A stretch of 64,000 nt of DNA, taken from contig OY282610.1 of the NCBI GenBank assembly GCA_958298945.1, positions 36,587,667-36,651,666 on the forward strand, given 5' to 3'. The notes under the pieces were generated by a model. It saw only the letters and a program-made list of their open reading frames with translations. It was not told where the DNA came from and searched no databases. The number at the start of each line of letters is the position of its first letter. Position 1 is the stretch's first letter. Origin of the DNA: Atherix ibis (Eukaryota; Arthropoda; Insecta; Diptera; Athericidae). Below are positions 46,291-57,880 of this stretch, piece after piece. The position numbers and the translations under genes are program-made.

Positions 46291-46507
46291 AAATGGTAAA
46301 AAACTTCTTTTTTTCCTGCACCTCTAAGAGGGCCTAACAGATGCAATGTTGCCAAACTTCTCTCAGAGACTTTCATTGCTGACAAGTTGGATTATTTACT
46401 TCTTGGAACTCATACAGTTTGCAATGTCTTAAGTGGTCTTTTTCTTCACTCATGGTAAGGGTTCTCAAGGTTTACAAACTATAAGATGAATGTATCAAAA
46501 TTTGCTA

Positions 46508-47370
46508 ACCAAGCTTTTGGAGTTTCTGGTCACTATAGACGTGTGCGGTCTGGCGTTGTCCTGATGGAAGACAACACCTCTTCTCCTATTGGTCAATTTT
46601 AGCCGCTTCTGGTTAATTCTTATCTTCAAATGGTCCAATTATTGACAGCAGAGTTTAGCACTTAGCGTTTGGCCATATGGAAGCAGCTCATAGTGGAAGA
46701 TTATTTTCTAGGCCCTCCAAATGGACAGTAAAACCTTCATGGCCGTTAGTCCTGGTTTGGCTATCGTCTGAGCCGCTTCACCGCGCTTTGACCACAATAT
46801 TGTCTCATCCCCAGTCACCATCCGTTTAAGAAATGGGTCGATTTGGTTCAGTTTGGTAAGGCTTTGCAGATGAAAATTCGATTCATCATGTGTTTTTACG
46901 TCAATTCGTGTTCCACCCAAACATCAACGGTTTTTTTTTTTAATCCAGCTTGAAAACTGTTTTTAGGTCGATCTTGAGCTCCTGGGCGCTACTACGACTG
47001 CTAACATACCGCTCTACTTCGATCATTTGAAAAATTTGGTCGACATTTTCGACGATAGGCTTCCCTTTGCCGGGGTGTCAATCAATCAATGTTACTAGCT
47101 GTGACAGTATCGCGACCATAAACACCATTCACAAGTACAGCCACCTGGCTTGTCTGAATTTTCTCTTTGCTAACTTCCATCTTTTATACCCTATAATTCA
47201 CAACTCAATTGACAATCAAAAAACTGTAAAAGAATTTTTTTTTTTTAGTACGAAATGTCACTTTTTCAACGAGCACAAGTCTGAACTTATTTGAACAATA
47301 TTTTACGAGACATACTCGTACATCACTACAGCCATCTAGCGAAAAAATAATAAATTTCATAAAATTTTCC
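46508..47370 (-). mobile_element. Mariner relic, relative of the 36.9-kb element
   Basis: On the minus strand: MEVSKEKIQTSQVAVLVNGVYGRDTVT, GKPIVENVDQIFQMIEVERYVSSRSSAQELKID, IDPFLKRMVTGDET (first Asp), LWSKRGEAAQTIAKPGLTAMKVLL and VFHQDNARPHTS (second Asp). It is then cut off before the third Asp at about 46508. Several frameshifts are present. Confidence 0.8.
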
Positions 47371-48105
47371 AAAATTTCTTTTTTATTTACTAAAAAAAAG
47401 TGTAAATGAAAAAAAAAACCATTTTTTCATTTTAAGTGGCCTTTTATTTTATGTATAATAATTTGTCTTTAAGAATTTGATTAAATAAAGACACTTGCGC
47501 ATAAGGAAAAACGAAAATTTAGAAAATCTAACCGAAAGGTGTAAATACCAGAAATAAAAACACTTTCCAATGTGTGATAAGATTTGACGTTCTAAATTGA
47601 AATATTAGTAAATAATAATAATGGTTTCTAAGGCGCCTTATATTTTTTCAGTTTATTAAAAAAAAAAATTCCCAGAAATAAAATTCGCATAGTAAATCAT
47701 TTTATAGTCATTTCGGAATTTTTATTATTTACTCGTATTACCTGTAAGTGCTCACGAGATTATTACAAGTTCATATATATTCCATTGAAATTTAATTGCC
47801 ATCAATTATAATAATTTTATGTATATTTTTCCTTATGAATTAATTATTTTCAAATTTGTGTTTTTATATTCATAACAATTATTGATATTTTTTGTTGAAT
47901 TGATTAATATTGATTTTGGTTTTTTATACTGAATTGGTAAACAGTATTTATGAGCATGCAGGATCTACTAATTAGAACTTTGTTTTTTTTTTTAATTTTG
48001 AATATAATACACATTCTATATGAACATTTTTTTATTATTTAGTAAATTTTTTTTGTAAAGACTTTTCCATTTATGAATAAAAAATAATATTTAGGAAATG
48101 TCTAC
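47371..48105. other. AT-rich intergenic
   Basis: No gene or repeat is recognised; a TACTCGTA octamer lies at 47730. Confidence 0.5.
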
Positions 48106-48109
48106 CGCG

Positions 48110-48640
48110 ATTATGTTTACAGGCATTATTGTGGCTCTATTTCACGGATGACACGGTTGATATTAGTTTTGAGCTCTTGAATTGGATGTGGACAGTACAC
48201 ATAAATCTTCTCTTTCACATAGTTTTACAAGAAGAAGTCTAACAGCATTAAATTACACGTCCATTAAATTTGGTTTTCAATAAATCAATTGGTTTTTAGA
48301 CAGTGTGGCACGTAGTGCCGTCCAGTTAAAACTACAAGTCGTCGATATTCATTTCATCAAAAATAGGCTATAAAAAATTGGTTGCCATATCTATGTAGTG
48401 TACTCAATTGGCAGTAACTGTAGCACCACCTTAATTTACGCAAAAAAATACAGTCCAATTTGCTCATAGGGTGCACCATACAGTGACACGTGGTGAATGT
48501 AATTGTTGTTCAATAGCTGCTCTTGGATTTTGATAGTCGTTTAAGTGAAAATGGGCTCCATCCGAGAAAATAACTTGATCCAATCAGCAATATCTCGACG
48601 TAAAAAATCAGCACCAATTGGACCTTATAATGCTTAAGGG
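48110..48640 (-). mobile_element. DD41D transposase relic
   Basis: On the minus strand: RRDIADWI, FSDGAHFHLNDYQNPRAAIEQQLHSPRVTVWC (first Asp), DEMNIDDL, LDGTTCHTV (second Asp), KPIDLLKTKFNGRVI and LLDFFL*NYVKEKIYV (third Asp), followed by the C-terminal PHPIQELKTNI. Numerous stops are present. Confidence 0.75.
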
Positions 48641-48699
48641 TGAAATCAAATTCATAATTTCAGTAACAGATGGACGATCATAATGACCAATAGTACAGC

Positions 48700-50420
48700 G
48701 AATCTTACAAAATGATTGACTTTCACATATCGACTATTTTCATAATGGATTTGAATTTTTTTTGAGCGGAATTGGACATAAGATAACCGACATTTTCTTA
48801 GGGTAAAATTAAAGATTTTAATCTAAATCATATGTGGTTTTAGAAAAAACTAAACCAAAATGGATATAACATAAAAAAATTAGGTTTTATTATGCAAAAA
48901 TTTTTCAGGACGAAAAATTTCGTGATTTGTTGATGCCACGTGGCTTTCAAGATCGTGCAATTTGATGCCGTTGAACTTTTTCTTATAATATTTTATGATA
49001 AATTGTATTTACGCAGATAATTCTCAAACTTAAGAGCATTAAAAAACCAAAATCCATTAAGAAGTTACCAATTTACAGCCCAAAATATCGAAAAGGATCA
49101 TTAAAAATTACTTCAAAAGAATCGAGTCCTACAAGATGTCTTGTGGCAATCATAAAAAAAAATTTTATATTTCATCTGAAAGTGTCATTTGACCATATTT
49201 CCCGCAAATTGAAGAAGTAGAAACGGCTACCGTCAATTTTGAGTGCAATTGGCCTTAAGATAGCCAACTTTTTTTTGGGCTAAAATTAAACATTTTAATC
49301 TACACTATATGCACTTTTAATAGGACTGCACTACAAAACTAAGCAACCTCAAAAAATTACTCTTTATTGTGTGAAAAAATTCCAGGATACAAAATTTCGA
49401 GATTTGATGATGTCACGTGGCCTTCCACATCGTGCCTTTAACTTTTTTAGGCTTTATTGTGTGAAAAAATTCCAGAACACAAAATTTAACTTTTTAAGGC
49501 TAAAAAATTATGCTTAATTATGCGAAAAAAATCCAGGACAAAAAATTTCAAGATTTGGTGATGCCACGTGGCCTTCAAGATCGTGCCTTTAACTTTTTTA
49601 GGCTTTATTGTGTGAACAAATTCCAGAACACAAAATTTAATTTTTTTAATGCTAAAAAATTACGCTTTATTGGGCGAAAAGTTTCCAGGACGAAAAATTT
49701 CGATTTTTGGTGATGCCACGTGGCCTTCAAGATCGTGCCTTTAACTTTTTTAGGCTTTATTATGTGAAAAAATTCCAGAACACAAAATTTAACTTTTTTA
49801 GGCTAAAAATTACGCTTCATTGTGCGAAAAAATTCCAGGATGCAAAATTTCGATATTTGGTGATGCCCAAGATCGTGCCTTTAATTTTTTTAGGCTTTAT
49901 TACTCGTATATGAAAAAATTCCAGGACACGAAATTTAACTTTTTTAGGCAAAAAATTGGGCCTAATTATGCGAAAAAAATGCAGGACAAAAAATTTCGAG
50001 ATTTGGTGATGCCACGTGGCCTTCAAGATCGTGCCTTTAACTTTTTTAGGCTTTATTGTGTGAAAAAATTCCAGAACACAAAATTTAACTTTTTAAGGCC
50101 AAAAAATTATGCTTAATTATGCGAAAAGTTCCCAGGATGAAAAATTTCGAGATTTGATGATGCCACGTGGCCTTCACAGTCGTGCCTTCAACTTTTTTAA
50201 TCCTTGTTATGTGAAAAAATTCCAGGACACAAAATTTAACTTTTTTAGGCTAAAAAATTAGGTTTTATTATTCGAAAAAATTCCAGGACGCAAAATTTCA
50301 AGATTTGGTGATGCCACGTGACCTTCAAAATCGTGCCTTTAACTTTTTCTTATAATGCTTTATGGCAAATTATATTTAAGCAGATAATCCTCAAATTTAA
50401 GAGCATTTAAATATAAAATT
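48700..50420 (+). repeat. Tandem array whose units carry DD41D transposase shards
   Basis: Units are built from two related modules. One contains CCAGGACGAAAAATTTCGAG then GATGCCACGTGGCCTTCAAG and ATCGTGCC. The other contains TGTGAAAAAATTCCAGAACA then CAAAATTTAACTTTTTTAGG. About six units lie between 49380 and 50350, plus single copies near 48890. In one frame the first module reads GRKISRFGDATWPSRSC and, at 48890-48990, GRKIS*FVDATWLSRSCNLMPLNFFL. This parallels the GRVISR…VNWPPRSCDLTPLDFFL region of DD41D transposases. Small open frames here are products of the repeat. Confidence 0.8.
49901..49908. other. TACTCGTA octamer inside an array unit, putative excision footprint
   Basis: Neighbouring units read GGCTTTATTATGTGAAAAAA. 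This one reads GGCTTTATTACTCGTATATG and continues normally. Removing CTCGTA restores the unit apart from one base, so the octamer is a 6-bp insertion at a TA. Confidence 0.65.
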
Positions 50421-52130
50421 CTATTAGGGAATGATTGAATTACAGCCCAAAATATCCGAAAAGCTCATTAAAAACTACCTCAAAAGGATCGAGTCCTGCA
50501 AGAAATCTAATAGCAACCATTTAAATATTATTATAAAATGAATATGTGTATTTTATAGAATGTCAAAATTTAGGCAATATAATTAAATCTAATAGTTTTA
50601 TTTTAATATACTTTTTAAAGTACAATTTTGGATAATCGTTTGTATTTGCTAGAGTTTTTCCTGAAAATTTGGGAAAACGTTTTGAGCATGACTGTACTTG
50701 GCCACATTCTTAAAAGGTTAACAAAAAAATAGTAGAAACCCAAATATTATATGAGCATTTATAGTGATTTAACAAATTTCTACTAATAATCTGTTTTGAT
50801 GTGTATTTTCTTCTCTATTTCTGCATTGTTATTTTATATTTACGATTATGTACAAATAGTCTGATGCGAATTTTTACCATGTGTACATATTTTTACACGT
50901 GCAAATGAAAAAAAGCAAAGGTGTTTCGTTTAGCTTAAAAATATACTATTTGAAATAAAATCAAACTAAAAATTTATTAACGTATAACTTTCATAGTAAA
51001 ATAAAATTTTATTATCTAAATAATTTACCATAGAAAAAATTTCAATAAAAACTTTAATGTAAAATTTGCATTTACATATTTGCATACGTATATGAACAAA
51101 GGTGTTTAGGCCTGTATTTACGAAGGTGTGTGTGCGTATATACAAAGGGTAATTTTTTTTTTATAGATAGTATACGTATATGAATTATATGTAAGTACGT
51201 AGGTGATCAGAATTAATTCAATTACAATTTCCAACTCTTAACAATGAAAACAGAAATTTACCAATTGAAAAATTCGCTTATTGAATGAATTGACGGGGAA
51301 CAGATATGAATGTGTGTGTGCCTGACCGCACGTAAACGTGTTACTTCTTAATTGGGACTTGACTTCCAATAATCTACAATTGTAGTTAAAAAAAAACAAC
51401 CATATCTATACACAAACGTTTCCAGATACAAAAATACAGTCAATTTTAAAAATATCTAGCCACGAAAAGAGTTCTGAGTGAAAATTTATGAGAAAAAGCA
51501 CAAATTATAAATAAGAGAACTTTTTCTTATTTATTTGCTTTTATTTAAAATATTAACTGAGCTTTTTTTAATAATTATTGGTTTTTTTTTCAAAGAGGAT
51601 CAATCGGACGCAAAAAAAGAAGAAAAGATTAATCAGAAGGCAACACACCATCTGTAGGAGATTTTTCTAATCATTTTCTTATCAATAGAAAATGAGCAAA
51701 TTTATAATGACCATGTGGTTAATAGATCCATAAAAATTCCATTAAAACATTTTTCATGACTTTGTTTTATTAAACTAGAAATAAGAGAACAACTGAAAAG
51801 TCACCAAAAGACCTGAAAATAGGTTACTGGATTATCTAGTATCTGTCATGATAACAGGAATAAATTCAAAAAAATATGTTTTGTTTTTCCTTTGTATTGT
51901 TTCCTGGTAAATTTCTTTTAAATTTTCTTATTGAATTATTAAAAATATTTACAGGATAAGTTCTAAATTTTATGCACGATTTTAAGGACATGATAAATAC
52001 TAAATTTCGTGCACGATTTTAAGGACATAAATTTGAATATGAATATTTTTTTTTCGTAACAAAAACACCTTCACAGATTGGAATTTTTTTTTTTACAATA
52101 TAAAAATTCTGAAACACACGAACCAACCTT
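50421..52130. other. AT-rich intergenic
   Basis: No gene is supported. The segment contains purine/pyrimidine-alternating stretches (51.05-51.35 kb) rich in TGTGTG and GTATAT, but no ordered repeat. Confidence 0.5.
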
Positions 52131-52149
52131 TTAAAGGTACTACTATCGG

Positions 52150-52450
52150 GTTATTATTTTTGACAGATCACGCGTGACACGTGACATGTGTCAAAGTCAA
52201 AAGTGCTCAATTAGCATTGCGATTTCTACATGGAAAGACTTATAACCGAACAACGCTTATAAATTATTATACGTGCAATCACTCGTCTATGCCGATAAAA
52301 CAGCGTCACTTTCAGTCTTGAAAGACACTATGACACGTGTTATTAGCGAAATGCCAGCCAAAATGCTCGAAAAAGCTCTTCAAAAATGGATCTCTTGCAT
52401 GGATCACTTAAAACGTATTTGCAGCCAATATTTATATAAAACAATCTAAA
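52150..52450 (+). mobile_element. Internally deleted Tc1/mariner-type transposase relic
   Basis: The N-terminal peptide MERLITEQRL (from about 52230) is followed after a short gap by VLKDTMTRVISEMPAKMLEKALQKWISCMDHLKR, the C-terminal end of this transposase type. The whole catalytic domain is missing, so N- and C-termini are joined within 300 bp. Confidence 0.55.
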
Positions 52451-52779
52451 TTTTTTTTAAATGGTATTGTAAAAATTTTGCTATTGATTTGAATAAAAAT
52501 TTTATATATATTTTTTTATTTTTTCTATATGTTTTTTTGACATTAAAAAACCAAATGCTTAAAAAATCACTGGTCAGTTACTGCAGTCAAAATCTTTAAA
52601 TCTTTGCAATCTTATTATTTCATTATTTTTCTTTAGCTATTATAATTATAAATGGCAAATATTGATTTATCGAATCAAATAAACATTTTATACAATATTA
52701 TAAATTTTTTGTATTTTTTTGAAAATTTAAAAATCAAACACTTAAAAAATCATCTATTATAAGATGGTACGGTAAATTG

Positions 52780-53130
52780 ACAGACGTCAGCTAACGTGTA
52801 GTCGCTAAGAAAATTGACTGATAGCTGCCTAATAAGTGGATGATGGTTGACGTTGGCTAACAAAAACCCAAGGTTTTAGATGATCGGCCAGTTTAGCTGA
52901 CTCGGCCGTCAAATCTGTCGCAAAATCATCAGCTACCGTCAGCTAATTTTTATAAAGTGGCTGATGATGGCTAACGGATGGTTGAGGCAAAAATCAGACA
53001 ATTAGCAAACTTATAATTTCTTCATGGCAGATAGATTCAAATTTTTATATGCCTATCCAACAGTCAGCCAGTAGTTAGCCGTCAGCAAGTCAGCCCACAA
53101 CCGACTTTGACACATTGACAGATGGTGTTT
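52780..53130. repeat. GTCAGC/GCTAAC-rich block
   Basis: Short related motifs (GTCAGCTAACG, GTCAGCTAA, GGCTGATGATGGCTAACGG, GTCAGCCAGTAGTTAGCCGT) occur in both orientations within about 330 bp. The block is clearly richer in G+C than its AT-rich surroundings. It ends near TTGACACATTGACAG, and TTGACAGACGTCAG lies at its start. Confidence 0.6.
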
Positions 53131-56100
53131 AATTATTGACAGATTGAAATTTTGAAAAATTAAAATCGATTTTTTTTTATTTACAAAAATTAGTTGAAAT
53201 CTTACAAAAAAAATATTTTTTTTTTTTTCAATTTACAAGCACACGAAAAGAGACCGCACTCTTATAGTGCCATCATTTTTAACACTGACTGTACCTATTC
53301 TTATCAGCATATCTCCGTACACTTTTACATAAAAATTTGTGTATTTTTCTTACTATTCTTATTACTAAACTACTCTAAAGGATAAATAAATAAATTACAA
53401 ATACCAATTCATATTCAATTTTTAATGTTTAAATAAGCAAAACTGTTCAAGATGGAATGATGAAAATTTTATGGGTAATGGATTCTTTTTATCCGTTTTT
53501 TTTTATTAGCAAAATTGTAGCAAATATTTCATTGCCACTAAAATTTACGTACAAAAAAAAATTACATTAAATAAAATGGAAAATTATTACCAGCATTATC
53601 ATATTAGGGAGTACCTTGTTATGTTGAAAAAAAAATAATGACAACGATTAAATAATAATAAAAAACATGATTTTAAAAAAATACAAAATCATGCGTAGAT
53701 ACTTTTAGGCGGAAAATATTTTTTATTGAAATTAATAATTAAAAAGTATCAAAATTGTTGAAAATAATAAATTGAATTGAACATATCAGCTTTGTTATTT
53801 GAATAGAAAAAATTGATACAGAAAATGTTTATGAGATTTTAATGTACGAAAAATCATATATTATATTGTAGTTTTTTATACTAAATTAGGTGTTATAATA
53901 ATATTTTGAATATATATTTAGCAGAGACTCATAATAAATAGCATACGGCCTTGAATAAGGTCAAGAATTTAATATACTACCATAATTATTTTGTTTTTTT
54001 TTTTTTGAAAAGCAAAAATTCAAAAAAGAAAATGGATTATAGTTTTTCTTTTATAATATTATATTATATTAAATATAATATTATATTATAAATAATATAT
54101 TTGTATAAATGTTAAGTGAACATAATAATATTATTTATAATGCAAATTAATCAAATTAAAATGGATACATTCTATTTACGCAAAAGATAAAAAAAAAGAA
54201 ATTTGCAAAAAAGATAATTATTTATAAGAAATTTAGTGAAAAAAATGCAATATATTTTTTTTTAAATTATTTATAAATATTCTATAAAAATATTTTGTGA
54301 AATTTTATTTATTTATAATATTTTATTTTTAATCCAGAAAGTTGAGTACAATCAATTATTATTTACCTCTTTCTGTTAAGCTCTCTTAATATTATGAATA
54401 AATATGTGCTTAATTATAGAATCTACAATAAATCAAATTTTCTTTAACAAAAAAAAAAAAAAAAATCAATTCAAATAAAAAGAAAAGACAATTAAAAGAA
54501 TTTATTAATATTAGCAAACAAAATAAATGAACAAATAGAAAATATCTCCTATTTCTGAATGTACATAACCAGAAAATATCATATAATAAAAATCTAATAG
54601 TAAATAATCTATATACGAATCGATTATAGATAGTCCTCCTATAATTAAGAAGAAAAATACTCGTAACAAACCAATTACAATTGATCAATTTTTGTCATCA
54701 AATAATAGTTTTTATTTACTTTTTTCAATATTTATTATTCATTAAAAATACCTACACATATATACAAAATATTCTAAGTAGATAGATTTTTAAATCGATT
54801 CGAATGTAAAATTTAAAAAAAAAAATTTTAATATTATTTCTAAAGCATAGATATTTTTTTTTTGAATAACTTTTGATTTTTATTTTTTTGTTTTTTGTGG
54901 AAATTTATGAAATAATAACAAATTTTCATAAGAATTAGAAGAAGAAAAAAATCCCATAAAATAAATCATTTCCGTTTGGGATAATTCACGGCCAAACTGG
55001 GGTGGCAAATTGATTCACACAAAAAAAAAAAAAATTTTTTTTACCTTAAAATTATTTCCTTGATAATATTTTCTATTATCAAAAACAAAATTATACTGAT
55101 TCAAAAGAAGAAGAAAAAAAGAAAATAAATAAATAAAAATAAAATCACTTTTTTCACATACTATTTCGGGGTTGTTTTTTTCATACTCAACTTAGAACTT
55201 TTATAAATTTCGAAATAATTTCTTTAAGTTTTACTTTTAATTGTAAAAACAAATACACTTTTTCAATTTTTACTCGTATTGGGGAAAAAAATTTATTAAA
55301 AATTAAAAATCAAATTAAAATCAAAATCAAAATCACATCCATCGTGTATATTTTGTTTATAATGTATACACGTGTGTGGTATTATTATTAATTGTTAATT
55401 GAAGAAATGGAGAGAAAAAAATTAATTAAAAATAAAACAAACCCGAACAAACAACGATACAACAACAAGAATAAAAAACTACATCACAAGGAAATTTTAT
55501 TAAAAACGATGCACATTTTCCGCATGCAACAGAAAATTTTCATTGAAAACAAAACATTTACGCGCTCTACAACTCGAAGTTGCACATTCAACTAAATAAT
55601 AGACAAACCAAATGAGTGTACGTTCAAATTCTCAGCTATCGTAAATATATATTGTACATACTCGTACCATTAAATGAGAATGCAATTATGACTAGATAAT
55701 ATTCAACAAAAACTATAGTTTACTCGTAAATTTTAAATATTGCATTAAAAAATAATTTTTCTTGATTTGAAACTGTTGAATTTTTTCTTATTTAAAGTCA
55801 AACTGTTGTCAATATTTGTCGATAATACAATAATTACTTCAACATCAACTATAAGACGTAACACAATTGAAGTGTTTAATTTCAAAAATTGCAAACGTAA
55901 TTGAAGGGTTTAAAAAAGAAAAATTTCCATAATTACAGATAATGATAATGCAGTTCAATTAAAATGTGAGCACACTTCATTAAGTAAAATCCTTTTTTTA
56001 TGAATATATAAGCATAAATCTGGTAACACTAATTTCAAAATAAAAGAAAATATTCACACAACCACCCAACAACCCCCCCCCCCACCGCTCACCCTACTCA

Positions 56101-56575
56101 CATACATGCATACGCATTAATTATTGTAAAATGTAATGCTGCTAATTTTGAATTACTTCGTAACATTTGTACGGTTTTGTGTTATTGTCACTGACCAGCA
56201 CAGAACAATAAAACTGTCTGTTATGCTGTCATAAGAATATCCATTTTACGGTTTTGAAAGTAAATTTCTATTTGTTTAGTAATGCTTAATAAATATATAA
56301 ATTGAAATTATATTTATTTTATATTAAGTTTGCCATTTTATAATATTAATTATTATAATTTCTAAATAATGTATTAATAATTATAAACTTATTTATTCCT
56401 AAAGAGAACTTTGTCTTTTTTGCTCTGTGGAATCGATAATAAGGAGCTTCGAACGCCTATAACTAACTCTAAAAAAGTCATTGTATCCGCAAACAGTAAT
56501 TTTTGGGAATGAATTTCTATTATTTCAATATATTTCTTTAAAAATAAAAAGGGAGAGACCGATTCCGTCAACTCT
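53131..56575. other. Long AT-rich intergenic region
   Basis: No gene, RNA or transposon could be read. Local features are an AT palindromic stretch near 54050-54100, four TACTCGTA octamers (54658, 55271, 55659, 55721) and a run of 11 C at 56073-56083. Confidence 0.45.
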
Positions 56576-56712
56576 AAGCGCTATGGCCGTAAGCTTACCG
56601 ACTTTTTATGGCCTGAATTTGAAGAAAATGTAATTTTAATAAAAACAATAATCAAAAGTTAAAATTAGGTTTTATTGCTAATAAATTGATATTTGGTGCT
56701 GTGAAGTGGCAT

Positions 56713-56775
56713 CCAAGATCGTCCAATTTGATACCGTTGGAACTTTTTCAACGGCATCAAATTGGACGATCTTGG
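56713..56775. repeat. Hairpin 1: 27-bp inverted repeat, 9-nt loop
   Basis: The arms begin CCAAGATCGTCCAATTTGAT and pair with one mismatch across 27 bp around a GAACTTTTT loop. Identical hairpins lie at 57094-57156 and 57446-57508. Confidence 0.9.
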
Positions 56776-57093
56776 ATGTTAGTTATATCCATAAACAAAA
56801 AGCCATTGTATTCTACAAACAGTGACTTTTGGGAATGAATTTGTATCATTGCAGTATATGTCTTTGAAAATAAAGAAGGAGAGACCATTATTGTCAACTC
56901 TGAGCGTTATGGACCGTAAGATAACCAACTTTTTATGGCTTGAATTCCAAGATTTTAACCTAGACCATATATGATTTTAATAAAAGAGGACTCAAAATGT
57001 GATTTTTATAAAAACAATAATCAAAAGTCACAACACACGACAAAATTTGGTTTTATTGCTAATAAATTGATATTTGGTGTTGTGAAGTGGCGT

Positions 57094-57156
57094 CCAAGAT
57101 CGTCCAATTTGATACCGTTGGAACTTTTTCAACGGCATCAAATTGGACGATCTTGG
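57094..57156. repeat. Hairpin 2: 27-bp inverted repeat, 9-nt loop
   Basis: Same sequence and same single arm mismatch as hairpin 1. Confidence 0.9.
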
Positions 57157-57445
57157 ATGTTAGTTATATCCATAAACAAAAAGCCATTGTATTCTGTAAA
57201 CAGTGAGCATTATGGACCGTAAGTTAACAATAACAACCGTTTTTGTCAACTCTGAGCGTTATGGACCGTAAGATAACCAACTTTTTATGGCTTGAATTCC
57301 AAAATTTTAACCTGGACCATATATGATTTTAATAAAAGAGGACTCAAAATGTGATTTTTATAAAAACAATAATCAAAAGTCACAACACATGACAAAATTC
57401 AGTTTTATTGCTAATAAATTGATATTTGGTGCTGTGAAGTGGCGT

Positions 57446-57508
57446 CCAAGATCGTCCAATTTGATACCGTTGGAACTTTTTCAACGGCATCAAATTGGAC
57501 GATCTTGG
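57446..57508. repeat. Hairpin 3: 27-bp inverted repeat, 9-nt loop
   Basis: Same sequence as hairpins 1 and 2, located 352 bp after hairpin 2. Confidence 0.9.
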
Positions 57509-57880
57509 ATGTCACTTATATCCATAAACAAAAAGCCATTGTATTCTGTAAACAGTGAGCATTATGGACCGTAATTTGACAATAACAACCGTTATTGTCA
57601 ACTCTGAGCGTTATGGACCGTAAGATAATCAACTTTTTATGGCTTGAATTCCAAGATTTTAACCTGGACCATATATGATTTTAATAAAAGAGCACTCAAA
57701 ATGTGATTTTTATAAAAACAATAATCAAAAGTCACAACACACGACCAAATTTGGCTTTATTGCGCGAAAAGTTCCCTAGACGCCTAATTCCAAGATCGTC
57801 CAATTTGATTCGAGATTTGGTATTGTGAATTGGCGTCCAAGATCGTCCAATTTGATGCCGTTGGAATTTTTCTTATAAAA

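Larger units (their letters stand above)
56580..57880 (+). repeat. Tandem array of about 350-380-bp units with internal hairpins
   Basis: Three full units (and partial ones at both ends) carry GAGCGTTATGGACCGTAAGA, ATTTTAACCTAGACCATATA and AATAATCAAAAGTCACAACA, then the hairpin. One frame reads VVKWRPRSSNLIPLELF, parallel to the WPPRSCDLTPLDFF region of DD41D transposases. The unit shares the flanking sequence (GTCAA…GACCGTAAGATAACCAACTT) with the array at 48.7-50.4 kb, so both arrays come from one element. Confidence 0.85.

Noticed and set aside
49510..50116. Repeated open frames with DRAFNFFRLYCVKKFQNTKFNFF
   Set aside because: Products of the DD41D-derived tandem array; a different frame matches transposase, and no promoter or splice context is seen.
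56971..57574. Two near-identical 83-codon open frames (MILIKEDSKCDFYKNNN…)
   Set aside because: Array repeat artefacts; half of each frame runs through the hairpin.
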